The notes beneath the pieces are model-generated. The model saw only the letters and a list, made by a program, of their open reading frames with translations. It was not told the origin of the DNA and ran no database searches. The position numbers and the translations under genes are program-made. Of a stretch of 64,000 nucleotides of DNA, positions 23,578-34,155 are shown in pieces. The number at the start of each line of letters is the position of its first letter. Position 1 is the first letter of the stretch. The stretch is from Myrica gale (taxonomy: Eukaryota > Streptophyta > Magnoliopsida > Fagales > Myricaceae). Where the stretch lies: contig OZ005615.1 in assembly GCA_963930655.1 (NCBI GenBank), positions 11,860,001 to 11,924,000 on the forward strand, written 5' to 3'.

Positions 23578-24856
23578 TTAATTAGAAGGTTTGTGTGCTT
23601 CCGGCGAAGGAGGTGAACGTGCTACCAAATTAACACCGCCGATGATGATCTCATAGAGTTCAGGCATTTCTGGTACCGGTATTGCATTTGTATCATAAGG
23701 CGGGCCTGTGAGACTTGGATTCATCGGGCCATGACTATCTTGCGGAGTCGATCCCATGATGAAATTCTGATCTTGTTGATTGGGATCAAGTTGATAGTGT
23801 CGATCATACCACTGTGACCAATTGTTAGAAAAAGGATCTGATAGCGGTGGGATTATAGGTGGAAAATGGAGCCAAGTAGGGCTACAATTGTTCCGTTCTA
23901 ATATAAGATTTCCATGATCTACACCTCGCAGCATCGTGAGGGGCGAGGGAAGGTGTAGCTGGTCTCGTCGAAAGTTTGGGACCAAATTAGGGTTTGTATT
24001 TGGGGGTAAGAAACGTTCCTCTGTACCGTTATAACAGTCGAGAACATGAAAGGTTTCTAAAGAAGGAACTGCGTCATGGGCCAAGAGCTTCTTCTTTATG
24101 CTTGTATTCCAAAAATTCTTCACCTCATTATCTGTTCTTCCTGGTAGGTGCTTGGCTATCCGAGACCACCTGTCCAAAGAATTAATGTCCCTTTTTCATG
24201 AAACTGATAACCATCACCATTAATGGAGATGGCGTTGGGTAAAACACTGTGTTTCAAGTCTAGAGAAAACCTACCTGTTACCAAGAATGCTATGGAGTCT
24301 AATGATGACGGCTTCTTCTTCGGTAGAGAAGCTCCCCCGTTTCAAGTCTGGTCTGAGATAATTTATCCATCTCAGTCTGCAGCTCTTTCCACATCTCTGT
24401 AGCCCTGCGTTACAAATCCAGACCAAAAATCAAAAGAAACAAGGGAGAAAAGTATATGATTCCAGAAAACCAAGAATCATACAAATGGTTAGCCTGAAAA
24501 TTAAGGTTCAAAGAAACAAAATAGGCCTAGACTAAAACTTTTAAATGCCTAATTTGTTACTTAACCGCAGAAAACATAAAAAGGAAAGGTATTGAGGAAG
24601 CAAAATAGATAGAACATATATATGAGAGCTCGTGCAACTTAGATGATCATAAAAAGGTTACCCGGAAACCAAAAAAAAAAGGATGATCATGATAGATCCA
24701 TAGAGGTGATCAGCAATTGTTACCAGCAAGTCTCGGAACTGAACTCCAATTACCATGGCCATTGGCTGAAATGTACGTGATGAGTTTCTCATCCTCCTCC
24801 GGTGACCATAGCCCTCTCTTGACCTTTTGCTTGTTGCAACAGGAGTGTTGTCCCAT
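23578..24856 (-). CDS. MYB103: R2R3-MYB transcription factor, MYB103-like (copy 1)
   Basis: Three exons on the minus strand (24724-24856, 24275-24404, 23578-24169) join through GT-AG introns in the phases usual for R2R3-MYBs and give 284 residues. The start [20 protein letters not shown] is typical of the MYB26/MYB67/MYB103 group. Repeat R2 has Trp17, Trp37 and Trp57; R3 has Phe70, Trp89 and Trp108. [19 protein letters not shown] and [20 protein letters not shown] favour the MYB103 type. In Arabidopsis, MYB103 (At1g63910) acts in the nucleus in secondary-wall and lignin regulation; that role here is inferred by homology. The C-terminal region (about 115-284) is Pro/Asn-rich and low in conserved motifs, as expected of an activation region. 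All key residues are intact and there is no stop or frameshift. Confidence 0.9.
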
Positions 24857-27800
24857 CCCCTTTTCTCCCAAAATCAGTAGTGTAGCTAGTGGTGGATCAA
24901 ATCCAAATTTTGGGTCTTAATTAACCACAGAACGAAATGAACAGAGAAACGGAGAATAAAAGACGAGAATTATGAGTGATCTTGTCATAGCCTTGAAGGA
25001 CAAAACAGAGTGAAACCGTGAACTAGATTAAGACAACAGATAAATCATAAATGGCTGATATATGCAAGTCTTCGTGGATGGCCCCATAAGTACTCTCGTG
25101 GCATAAATGGATGATATATGCAAGTCTTCGTAGATTAATTATTAGGGCTTATGGCATTGGGCTAAAATTAGTGTCAGCATCTGCCTCTGAGAGCTGCATG
25201 GAGTAGGATCCATTATAAGCCCAGGGGTAAGCTTCTCAGACACGTGCAGGGCGGTGGGTCCATTGTGTTGACAGGTCCTAAGTTGGACATTTGTGAGATT
25301 ATTGATCAAGTGAACATCTTTGTAGGAAGAATTGTATATGTGAGTGGTTTACCAGCTTGACCTTGCCTAGTCGTTTTAGGGATGGCAATGATTGATTTTT
25401 GGATGTATTGTGATTGTAAGCCACTTACCCTCCTTATGCCTTTTCTGCAGGAACGCAAAAATGAATTTGAGTGTAATCTAGTTGACGCCGAACAGAATAA
25501 AAATTATTATGTAGGCTAAAAACAATAGGTAATTTGCAAGAAGGAAAGAGAGAATTTCGATGAAATACGGAAATAAATCAAATGATTGCCAAAAATCTGG
25601 CCCAAATCGGGTTCATAATTATTTCCTAATCGACAAATAGAAATTACCATAAATAGCAAAAATTAACTAAAAATGGAGATTCGAAAATGAAAACAGCGGA
25701 TTTGGGGCTCGAAACAGGGTGCACCGAGCATAGCTCGGTGGCTATGACGTGTGCGTCGAAAAGAGCTTTCCGAATTGGGGTAACAGGCGGGAATCAGACA
25801 CTTGTAGCCAAAGTTATGACCAAAAAATCGACACGTGCACGGAAACCGCCCTAATTAGGTTAGATCACGATTTCTTGGCATCTTTGCGTTGATCTTCTTG
25901 CTCCAGGTAATTCAACGCCATCAATGAGCAATCTGACAGCTCGACATCATCTCACTCGGATCCCCTGCATCACTAGTGTAGATCATTTGTATAACTACTC
26001 AATTGAATTAATTTTTAAACCTTTCGATAAGCTGAAAACGTATTCCATAAACGTTTACACAATTTTTCTACTAATTTGCATAAATTTTCAACGACCACCC
26101 AAGGGAGTATACATAGACATTAGACGATTTGAGTCGAGTTCTTGAGAGCTGCAATATTTTCACCCCGCAAGAAGAGAAACGACGTACGTCTTCCTTTACT
26201 ATAGATCATCTAGTCATGGGCCTGGAAGAAAATCTCTCATTGCTTTATGGTATAAATTTTGTCATGATACATTTAATCTTGCAAGGGTATCTATCACATG
26301 ATGGGTCGTAGTTATCATTCACGAATGATGTGGTGAAAATTTGGGGACAGAGAACTACGATGAACCGTGGAGTTGTACTTGTTATATCCATGTTTGTTTC
26401 TCACTGTAAGAAGAATGCTCACCAGCTTCGACTTCCAAAGATTAGCCACAGAAGTCCGAAGTGCAGTTAATGAGAGTCTATCGTTGGTTTAAAAAGGAAG
26501 GGAAAGCAAAGCTTTACTTGTACGTCAGTTAATTCTTCTAGCCGCTCCTCTCGTAATTTAACAGCAACGTATTCTCTCGCCTGATTTCTTTTGGAAACGC
26601 GAATTCTGTTGACAATTTCTAGGGTTAGTGACTTAGTTAGATCAAGGAAAACCATGTTTCGCAGAGATGAGTCGACAACAATCAACTAAAAGGTAGTAAT
26701 CGGGAACAGCACGACAATCTGGAAAGTAAGCAACTTTTTTCAGAACCTCGACTGCATTCTGCAACGATGAAAAGCAATTACTGGGACATGTAACCCCTTG
26801 CTACAGTTGTCTTTCTTCCTTCTCTTCAACATCAACCGAATCTTTGAAATCCCCCCCGCACCTCAGAGTCTATTGAAAGGAAGTAGAAAGTTTGGTTAAA
26901 ACTTGCAACAGCGGCCAGGGGGATTTCCTTGTGTTTATTCTACTGAGAAAGGCTATCGCCGGGTTTGGAGATGGGGTGAGAGCCGAGACAAGTCAGTCTC
27001 GTCCTTTAAGGCCATAGAGTAGGGATTTGGTACGGAAATGGCTGTCCGTTTGTTTGCATTGGATAAACAGCAAATCATGAAACTTAAGGCCGGAGTCATC
27101 AGATTGCCCGAACTAATGCTACTGATTTTTCTTGTTCTTCATAAATTTTGGTGGGATGCCCAGAAGAATGCAAAACTCTTTCTCAATAGGGGACGAGACA
27201 AAAGTCAGCTCAAATGGACGATACGCTTGATTCGCCCTTTCAATTCAATTATGTTCCTGGCGCCGTATGGGCCTCCATGCGGGGTTTTTCGGCTTTAAGC
27301 ATTCAGATTGATACCACTCGACGAGAATGTAAGAGCCATTTTCATCTGTCTTCCGTATGACACCTCAAACACGCAGGATTTTCTTTCGTGGGTAGAATAC
27401 AAATTACAAGGAGAAAGTTTGGAACCTTTTTGACAATTGAACCCTTTGCTTGATGGCGGCGGCTGACAAATACTATTGGGCCCATATTACCAGACCGATC
27501 ATGCAAGTGAAAAATTTATCAGTACTCTGTTCGATCAGAGTTCTAGAAATCGTATCATTTAATGCACCGACAAAACAAATCAAGATACATTAGAATTCTT
27601 TGTTTGAAATGTAAAATTTAGAAATAGATAAACACAATACGTGAATACTATATTATTTAATACTATTATTAATTTTTAGATAGGATAAACCTTACACTAA
27701 GATCTACATGTTGCGTTTATCTCCAATAACGAAGTTGTGGAGGCATGACCCCTTGAAAAATTTGTGAAACCTCTTCCTCCCTTGGTCTTATTTAAACTTT

Positions 27801-28054
27801 TGCTTAAATAATGACATTTGGCTTCCCAAAAATATGAAATCTTTTTCGTATTGTTATATATATACCTCAAAGATTAATTTTTTACTATGTCGTCTCTCTT
27901 TCTTCAAATTACACGGAAAAATTGCATAACCAAATTAGACAAGTTCCAACATGGTGCTACAAATTTGTTTGATATCTTATGAGAGGTTGGAGTACTGGAT
28001 GTCAAAGTTGCTAGAGCTTAAAAATATGAGGAAAATACATTTCTCACCCACGTA
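24857..28054. other. MYB promoter side and long gene-poor stretch
   Basis: The MYB promoter and 5' UTR should lie just right of 24856. An imperfect 30-bp direct repeat (25046-25075 and 25102-25131) sits within 300 bp of the MYB start. A hairpin occurs at 25722-25740. Short frames at 25924-26145, 26467-26685 and 27038-27298 show no domain I can name; the last has HKFWWDAQKNAK, faintly like LINE reverse transcriptase, but too little to call. Confidence 0.5.
25046..25131. repeat. 30-bp direct repeat upstream of the MYB gene
   Basis: CATAAATGGCTGATATATGC at 25046 recurs at 25102 with one change, followed in both by AAGTCTTCGT. Confidence 0.8.
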
Positions 28055-28370
28055 TTGTCACAGGTTTTGTATTTTACCCTCATAAACTATCATATTTAAG
28101 AGATCGCACTCACGAACAAGCAATCCCTAACACATTGCTCGCTGTCTTTTTCTGGCAAATTAGATGAAAATTTACCCCTTTAAAAAAAATAGAATGAAGA
28201 ATTTGCTATTAAATGTAACATGTTATTTAACTTTTTTAAAAGGGCATAATCAACATTTCGTGTTAATAAAAGTCAATAAACAAAGAGTGCAATGTGTTAA
28301 AGATAAATAGTTTTGGTGCAATTTTTAAACATTATATTTTAGGGTACAAAGTGTAAAACATGCGTGCAAA
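28055..28370. mobile_element. Possible MITE with weak TIRs (copy 1)
   Basis: GTTTTGTATTTTACCCTCAT on the left loosely mirrors GTTTTACACTTTGTACCCTA read inward from the right end. The match is weak, and I saw no target duplication. Confidence 0.3.
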
Positions 28371-28412
28371 GAACATTGTTAAGAGAGTTTATGTGAGGAT
28401 TCATATATTTTG

Positions 28413-28725
28413 GGAAAAAACTATTTTGTGCCCTCTAACTATCAATACAATTTCAAATAAGAGTTTAAGTTACTAATCTTGACACATTGAGCCTTTTAAA
28501 TTTTACAATTAATCAAATTGCGCCCTAAAATAAAATTTGAGAATCAAAATCGTGTTGTGTCATTCATTCACAACACATGTGACACAAGTTTGATCGTTTG
28601 ATTTTTTAGGGGTACAAAGTGATTAAATGTGGTAGTTTATGGGCTAAATGTTTCAAATGTGGTAGTTTAAACCCCTATTTGAAATTGCATTAGTAGTTAG
28701 TGGGTTCAAAATGACTTTTTTTTTT
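28413..28725. mobile_element. MITE with about 50-bp TIRs (copy 1)
   Basis: The left end ATTTTGTGCCCTCTAACTA and the right end read inward, ATTTTGAACCCACTAACTA, continue in register through CAATTTCAAATA and GTTTAA. There is no coding capacity. The superfamily is not clear. Confidence 0.65.
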
Positions 28726-29379
28726 CTTCTAAATTTTGACTTTGGTTTCGTTTAACACGACGGTAAACCTAAATTATGTCCTCAATACTCCATTAACTCC
28801 CCCATCCCAAAATGGAAAATAAAGGGTAACTTGTCCGTGGTTGGTTGAATGATGTTGGAAGATATCTGCAAGTCCAGTGTCTTATTCTTTGTAATTTTTT
28901 CCCCTCCTAACAACGACGCTGAGACATCCTATGACGTCTTCATTTTCCTTAACGGGGATCAGGAGCTTGACAACAGCTGCTCTTCCTTAATGGCGCGCTT
29001 CTAGCTATTTCCTTCTCTCCCAACCGGTGAGTGTTAATGAGGAGAGGACATTTCCTAACTGACAGGACTTCGAAGGATAAGGTTCCATTTAATAGGCTAT
29101 AGTGACTGATCACCATATACTTGTTGGTTAGTCGCTAATGTCTTTTGTAAATCAACCTATCTTTAATAGCAGTACACAGAAATGAAACTACTCTACAATG
29201 GCTTCTGGGCCATTGCCAGAATCCTGTACCCTATGCCGAGTACACAAATACTGTGAGTCTGTGATGACAAGGCTTCTCCTGGAGTAGATTAAGATCCTTG
29301 CTTGGCTGTTTTGTGTTCCTTCTATGTCACGATACTACAAATCAACGCATCAACTTATAAGACGACAATTCTTTTGAGG

Positions 29380-29574
29380 TTGTGTTTGTGTTGTAAAATT
29401 TTAGTGTTGTTAAAATTTTAGGTATTGGGTTTAGTAAAAAAGTGAAGAGAGATGTAATTTTTTATATTTTTTGTAGTAAATAGTAATGATTTGATGGTGA
29501 GAGAGAGATTATATTGTAATATTTAATTGTGTTAAAATTTTAGAGGGGGTAAAATTTTGGTGCACAAACGCAAA
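29380..29574. mobile_element. Small TIR element, about 195 bp (copy 1)
   Basis: TTGTGTTTGTGTTGTAAAATT on the left mirrors TTTGCGTTTGTGCACCAAAA from the right. The interior is AT-rich and non-coding. Confidence 0.5.
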
Positions 29575-29693
29575 TTCATCTCATTCGCCCGGAGAGGAGG
29601 GGTTGGCGTCTGTTGGTTCTGTATATAAGCCAAACGTGTCTTCGCAATGCCATTTCTTTTTTCTTTTTTCTACGTGACATGAACTATTATCCC

Positions 29694-30270
29694 TTAGCTG
29701 GGCACACGCCCCTGAACTAAATCATCACAACAATAAATACTGGGAGAAATAGCACCCAGGTCAATATCTCCGAGAGCATCAAGCGACCAACCCCACTTAG
29801 CCAGACGATGAGCCAGCTGGTTACCATCCCGTGGTGTCCCCTGAAGCTGCCAACTAGAATGTTGAGAGAGCAGCCGCCTCAAAGTCCGCACCTCTCCTTA
29901 AATGATCCAGTCAAGGACAGATTAAACATTGTGAACTTGAACTTGGTTAATCAAAACCAGAGAATCACCTTCCACCACAATATATGTTGCAGCCATTGAA
30001 AACGCCAGACGAGCCGCCCAAGCCTCCTCTTTTTAGTACTTCACCACCAGTAGTCTTAGCAATAGATACCTTCAAGAGGGCACCACTGCTATCTCGACAA
30101 ACCGCAGCAGCACACAAACTACCAATCTTGAGGGCCACGTCTAAATTAATCTTAAGCGACCCCTCCGGAGGAGGTTGCCATAGAGGAGATGGAGAAGAAG
30201 TGGTAACTTCCCAAGCCGATAAATGGGCAGCGTACCGCCGTTGTTTCAACAGAGTAAATATGTTGTTTAT
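29694..30270 (-). pseudogene. Plant RNase H (RVT_3-type) fragment, frameshifted (copy 1)
   Basis: Read on the minus strand, LWQPPPEGSLKINLDVALK gives the first catalytic Asp region, followed by CRDSSGALLK. After a frameshift near 30035 come EEAWAARLAFSMAA and VVEGDSLVLINQV (second Asp). A stop near 29925 and another frame change precede RDGNQLAHRLAKWGWSLD and the terminal stop at 29694. This is the RNase H-like domain found at the end of plant LINE reverse transcriptases and in stand-alone RVT_3 proteins. No reverse transcriptase is attached. A TIR element adjoins its 5' end at 30271. Confidence 0.82.
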
Positions 30271-31340
30271 GGGTAAATTACAATAGCACCTCAAACTCTC
30301 TCTCTATTCACAAATTTATCATATTTCTCGTAAACCATAACTCCCTGCAACATCTCATCCTGCAAAACCAGTTTCTGTTATATGACTTCATCCCCTCAGA
30401 ACGGATTGGGTCCGACCCCCAATCCGTCCCACCATCCGAATGGATGGCTGAACTTTCAACGATGGAATTACCAAGGGGTGTGGGTCCCGCCCTGCTCGAG
30501 CAGTGACTGCTCCCGGGACCCACACCTGCTCGAGCATTTTCCACCGGCTGGATGGCTGAACTTGAAAGTTCAGCCATCCATTCGGATGGTCGGACGGATT
30601 GGGGGTCGGACCCAATCCGTTCTCTTCATCCCCTACCCACAGGAATAATGCTTCCGCATGTTAAAAGACAAATATACCCCTTCAAAATGCAACAGATATT
30701 AGGAACATAAATTTCGATAAGAATCGAAGCTTTTGGTTTCATCTCCACCTCTGATTTTGGAAATCCGGTTCCGATTCTTGCATATACTAGAATCAAAACT
30801 AGAAATCATTTTTGGCAATTTTCAAATCAGAATAGAAATCGAAAATTCCACCGAATTATCATAATTTCTAATTCTAGTTTTTCTAAACAAATAAAATAAA
30901 AATCATATGATGAATAACAAAAAACTATTCCAAAAATTCTTCTAAAAAATATTTTTGGCTCATCCAAAAAATTGTCATAAGCCCACATGTCAAGTTGAAA
31001 TTGGTCGTTTCGGCTCCATTTGTTCCTGTACCCACTTTTAACGGATAGCCCTCTTGAGTAATACTGTAAGTGATTCAGTTTTTTACGAAGGGGGCTAACA
31101 TTTTCTGTTTCAACTTATTGTCATTTTTTTTAATGTTCATTTAAGAATGAAGACATATTTGTCATTTAAAATATGAGGAGTCAAGTTAAACTTAAACTGT
31201 TCGAAATAATGGCTCTTGTGGATATGGATAGAATCGAAACAAAATTAGGACTTTTGGAGAGTTATCAGTTGTAGCTATTTATAGTTTTATGAGATATTGA
31301 GAATATAGTGGTAGTTTGAGAGGGTTATTATAATTTGTCC
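30271..31340. mobile_element. TIR element with about 80-bp TIRs, host of a nested MITE (copy 1)
   Basis: The left end GGGTAAATTACAATAGCACC aligns with the right end read inward (AGGACAAATTATAATAACCC). The match continues through CTCAAACT, TATTC and ATAA for about 80 bp. It has no coding capacity. The element is about 1.07 kb, of which about 240 bp is a second element. Confidence 0.6.
30397..30623. mobile_element. Foldback MITE with 11-bp target duplication, nested (copy 1)
   Basis: TIRs of about 60 bp start AGAACGGATTGGGTCCGACC at both ends and are nearly perfect. CTTCATCCCCT flanks both sides (30386-30396 and 30624-30634), a target duplication of 9-11 bp that suggests a Mutator-type element. 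The centre is itself palindromic (GTGTGGGTCCCG with CGGGACCCACAC, and repeats of CTGCTCGAGCA). The nearly perfect TIRs suggest recent activity. Confidence 0.85.
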
Positions 31341-31897
31341 TATCTCAACATAATACTTAGACATTATAGTGAAACATTACTAGGACACGTGTACTGTCAA
31401 AAGGAGCTACGTTGGAACTATTCGATGCCACGAGAAGGATCTGTTTTATCGTCCTCGAGGAAACAATTGTCAAGTAAGACAAAACCTCTTTAATCAGATC
31501 TTTTTGTTCAAAAAAAAAAACAGAGAGAGAAGAAGGGATTCCTGAAAATAGGATCTCCATAACTTCTCTCCAACTACCAAACAAAAGTTATATGCCAATT
31601 TGAACTTCCTTGTTAGAATTCCTCTCTCATTGAATTACGTACATTTGGTCCTCTATCGAGTCATGAGGATGGCTAAAGGAAAAACAAACTAGTCGTGGGG
31701 ATTTATCAAATTGTGAAAACCAGGTGGACTGCATCCAGTTGCCAACAGAACTACTCTTTGGGCCCCTCCATCAATCTGGTTCCAATAAGATTGGGTAGCC
31801 ATGTTCCTCAACCCGGCCCAAACACGGGCTCCGTTTAGAAAAATAGTCTACATTTGGTTGGGCCAATGGTCTAGCGCAAAGCCCATGCTGATCATTA
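31341..31897. other. Non-coding gap between small elements
   Basis: I see no gene, clear repeat or RNA here, only AT-rich sequence and short chance frames. Confidence 0.5.
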
Positions 31898-32281
31898 AGG
31901 CATGTTATTTTTGATTTTTTTTGTTTATTTTGCATTTTAAGAATTTTTTGAATCTTGAGAATACACAAACCAAACATATTCAAATACCAATACAAATCAA
32001 AACTTCTACACGCATACCAATAAACTCCAACATCATCTAAAAATTCTCAAAACACTATAAATCCTAAAATTCAACATAACGGAACATCTCCTAAGTATGG
32101 TTAGAAAATTTAAGTGATGTTTTAGTTTTTGTGGCATCGTGTAGAAAATGTTGACTTATATTGATGTTTGTAAAAAATGTAATATTAATTTGTATTATAA
32201 TGCATGTAAGAGCAATAATAAGATTGTAAGTTTAGAAAGTTGAATTCAAATTCTTAAAATTTTCTCACACCGAACATACTC
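31898..32281. mobile_element. Tourist-like (PIF/Harbinger) MITE, 384 bp (copy 1)
   Basis: TTA lies on both sides (31895-31897 and 32282-32284), the target duplication of PIF/Harbinger elements. Ends are AGGCATGTT and, inward from the right, GAGTATGTT. It shares AGAAAGTTGAATTCAAATTC with the neighbour at 32417-32643. Confidence 0.68.
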
Positions 32282-32416
32282 TTATATACATGACTAACTC
32301 CAACACACAAAAAGAAAAAGTAAAACAGGAGTCAAGACACTCTTTTGGGATTTAGGAACTCGGTTGAATGGGCTCACATGTCCAAGTCCAGGCCAATTGA
32401 CATATTTTCAATCTTA

Positions 32417-32643
32417 GGGCATAATCGTTTTGAGAAAATTTTAAGAATTCTAAGAATAGTGTGAATATTTAGGTAATGTTTGAGTTTTACTGGCATGCGT
32501 AATAAAATTGTTTAGTTGTATTGATATGTATAAAAAAAAGGTAATGTTGAATTGTATTGGTATACGTGTAGTAATAATGTTAGGAGTATAAATTTAGAAA
32601 GTTGAATTCAAATTCTAAAATTTTTAGCCAAATAAACATGCCC
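32417..32643. mobile_element. Tourist-like (PIF/Harbinger) MITE, 227 bp (copy 1)
   Basis: The ends are GGGCATAATC and, inward from the right, GGGCATGTTTATTTGGC, with TTA on both sides (32414-32416 and 32644-32646). It belongs to the same family as 31898-32281 but is shorter. Confidence 0.75.
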
Positions 32644-33330
32644 TTAATCTTCCGTGGTTGCTGGGCTTCGGTGATCTATAACCTTCCCAGACCGAAACGA
32701 AGGGCACTTTGCACGTGTCAATCTTAATGAGCCATTTATTTCGTTGTTTCAACAATAAACGTCACATGTGCGATATACATTATTAACTTCCTCCATTAAT
32801 GAGACATAGCTAAAGGTCCCAAATATTCGGATCGGGTCATGTAACTTATTGGCTTCAATGCCCCCCCGAACAGAACTCTGAATACAACAGCTAAGCTTAT
32901 TCTATAAAACACGTTGATCGCCAGAACAATAATAAAAAAAAAGCCATGACTTCACCTTTTGAACTTGGTTTATCATAATTTCAAAACACATTTTCTCTTC
33001 ACTTTTTCATCAATTTTCATAAACTTTTTCACCACCTTTCATAAACTTCTTCATTTTTCACTAATTTTTTTATTCTCTCTTTATTTTTTCATCAATTTTA
33101 ATATTTAAAATTTTAACCACCCTAAAATATTATTTCTCAAACAGAAATGTCTTTGGACCTCGAAATTATGTCCATGTTCTCAAAGCATATTAAAAAAAAT
33201 GTAAAATAAAGAAACTTGGCTGGTCTCTGCTTGAATGATAAAAAAACGTTTTTCTGAAATATTTTTTTATGTAAAGTATTGTAAATTTTATTATTCGGCC
33301 GGACTCCCAACTGCTTTGAAATGCAGGTGA
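32644..33330. other. AT- and pyrimidine-rich non-coding stretch
   Basis: A long T-rich run with repeated TTTTTCATCAATTTT and TTTCATAAACTT words fills about 32990-33110. No gene is recognised. Confidence 0.5.
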
Positions 33331-33339
33331 GCCCAGACG

Positions 33340-34155
33340 ATGGGACTTCCAACACGCCCCTCAAGTGTGGCGGGAGGACATCCAAGCCAACACGTGTAAA
33401 CGACTGACGGTGAGACTACAAACTAGGAGTATTGCTCTGATACCATATTAGAATTTACACAATATGTGAAAGGTGGATCTAACTTAACTCCAAAAGACCA
33501 CTACAAAAAAATCGTTTTTTAACGGCAGTTGCAAAAAACGCCGCTAAAAAATCGCTGTCAAAACTCTTTTCACTTTTAACAGCGGTCTTTTTAACGACGA
33601 TCATCAAAAGCGCCGCTATAGGTGTCTTTTAGCGGCGTTTTTCGCAGCCGCAGTTAAAAGGACAGCCGTTAGAAGACAACGAAGTTTTTAACAGCGGTCA
33701 ACAAAAGCGCCGCTGAAAGTCACCTATAGCGGCGCTTTCGATGCCCGCCGTTAAAAAAATCGCTGTTAAAAGTGGAAAGAGTTTTAGCAGCGCGTTTTTA
33801 AAAACGCTGGCGTTACTCCGTTTATAGCAGCGGTTTTTTTAAAAACGCTGCTAAAAAACCGATGTTGAAAATTAGGAGGCAACACCAGCGTTTTTAAAAA
33901 CGCTGCTAAAAGCGAGAAACACTAGTGTTTTCAAAAAGCTGCTAAACAACCGCCGCTAAAAGCGGATAACGCCAGCGTTTTTAAAAACGCTGCTAAAAGC
34001 GGGAAACACCAGCGTTTTCAAAAACGCTGCTAAAAAACCGCTGCTAAAAGCGGAAAACACCAGCGTTTTCAAAACGCTGCTAAACACCAGCGGGATGCTA
34101 CAACCTTATAAGAAGCACATTGACTAGTTTCTCTAGCAACGTGGGACTTCCAACA
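33340..34155 (-). mobile_element. TRIM-type LTR element, truncated and interrupted (copy 1)
   Basis: Read on the minus strand, an LTR starts TGTTGGAAGTCCCACG at 34155 and ends at 33446. A primer-binding site follows at once (TGGTATCAGAGCAAT, 33431-33445). After only about 90 bp there is a purine tract (CTTGAGGGGCG) and a second LTR start, TGTTGGAAGTCCCATCG, at 33354. The second LTR loses similarity after about 15 bp. The first LTR is split by a CACTA-type array (33499 to about 34100); its own sequence is only about 110 bp. Tiny LTRs, a primer site and no genes define terminal-repeat retrotransposons in miniature. Confidence 0.72.
33499..34100. mobile_element. CACTA-type terminal fragment with subterminal repeat array (copy 1)
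   Basis: It begins CACTACAAAAAAATCG, the classic plant CACTA terminus. About 600 bp of short direct and inverted repeats follow, first built on TTTTAGCGGCG and CGCCGCT, later on CCAGCGTTTTTAAAAACGCT and GCTGCTAAAA. Such arrays are the subterminal transposase-binding repeats of CACTA (En/Spm) elements. I do not see the mirrored terminus TTTGTAGTG, so it is truncated or one-ended. It has no ORF. It contains the one base that I found to differ between the two 25.7-kb copies (33600). Confidence 0.75.

Noticed and set aside
27038-27298. LINE reverse-transcriptase fragment (HKFWWDAQKNAK)
   Set aside because: The resemblance is limited to a few residues; no YADD or other RT motif is near.
33499-34100. 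CRISPR-like or satellite array
   Set aside because: The repeats are inverted and direct, variable in spacing and lack unique spacers. The CACTA terminus explains them better.
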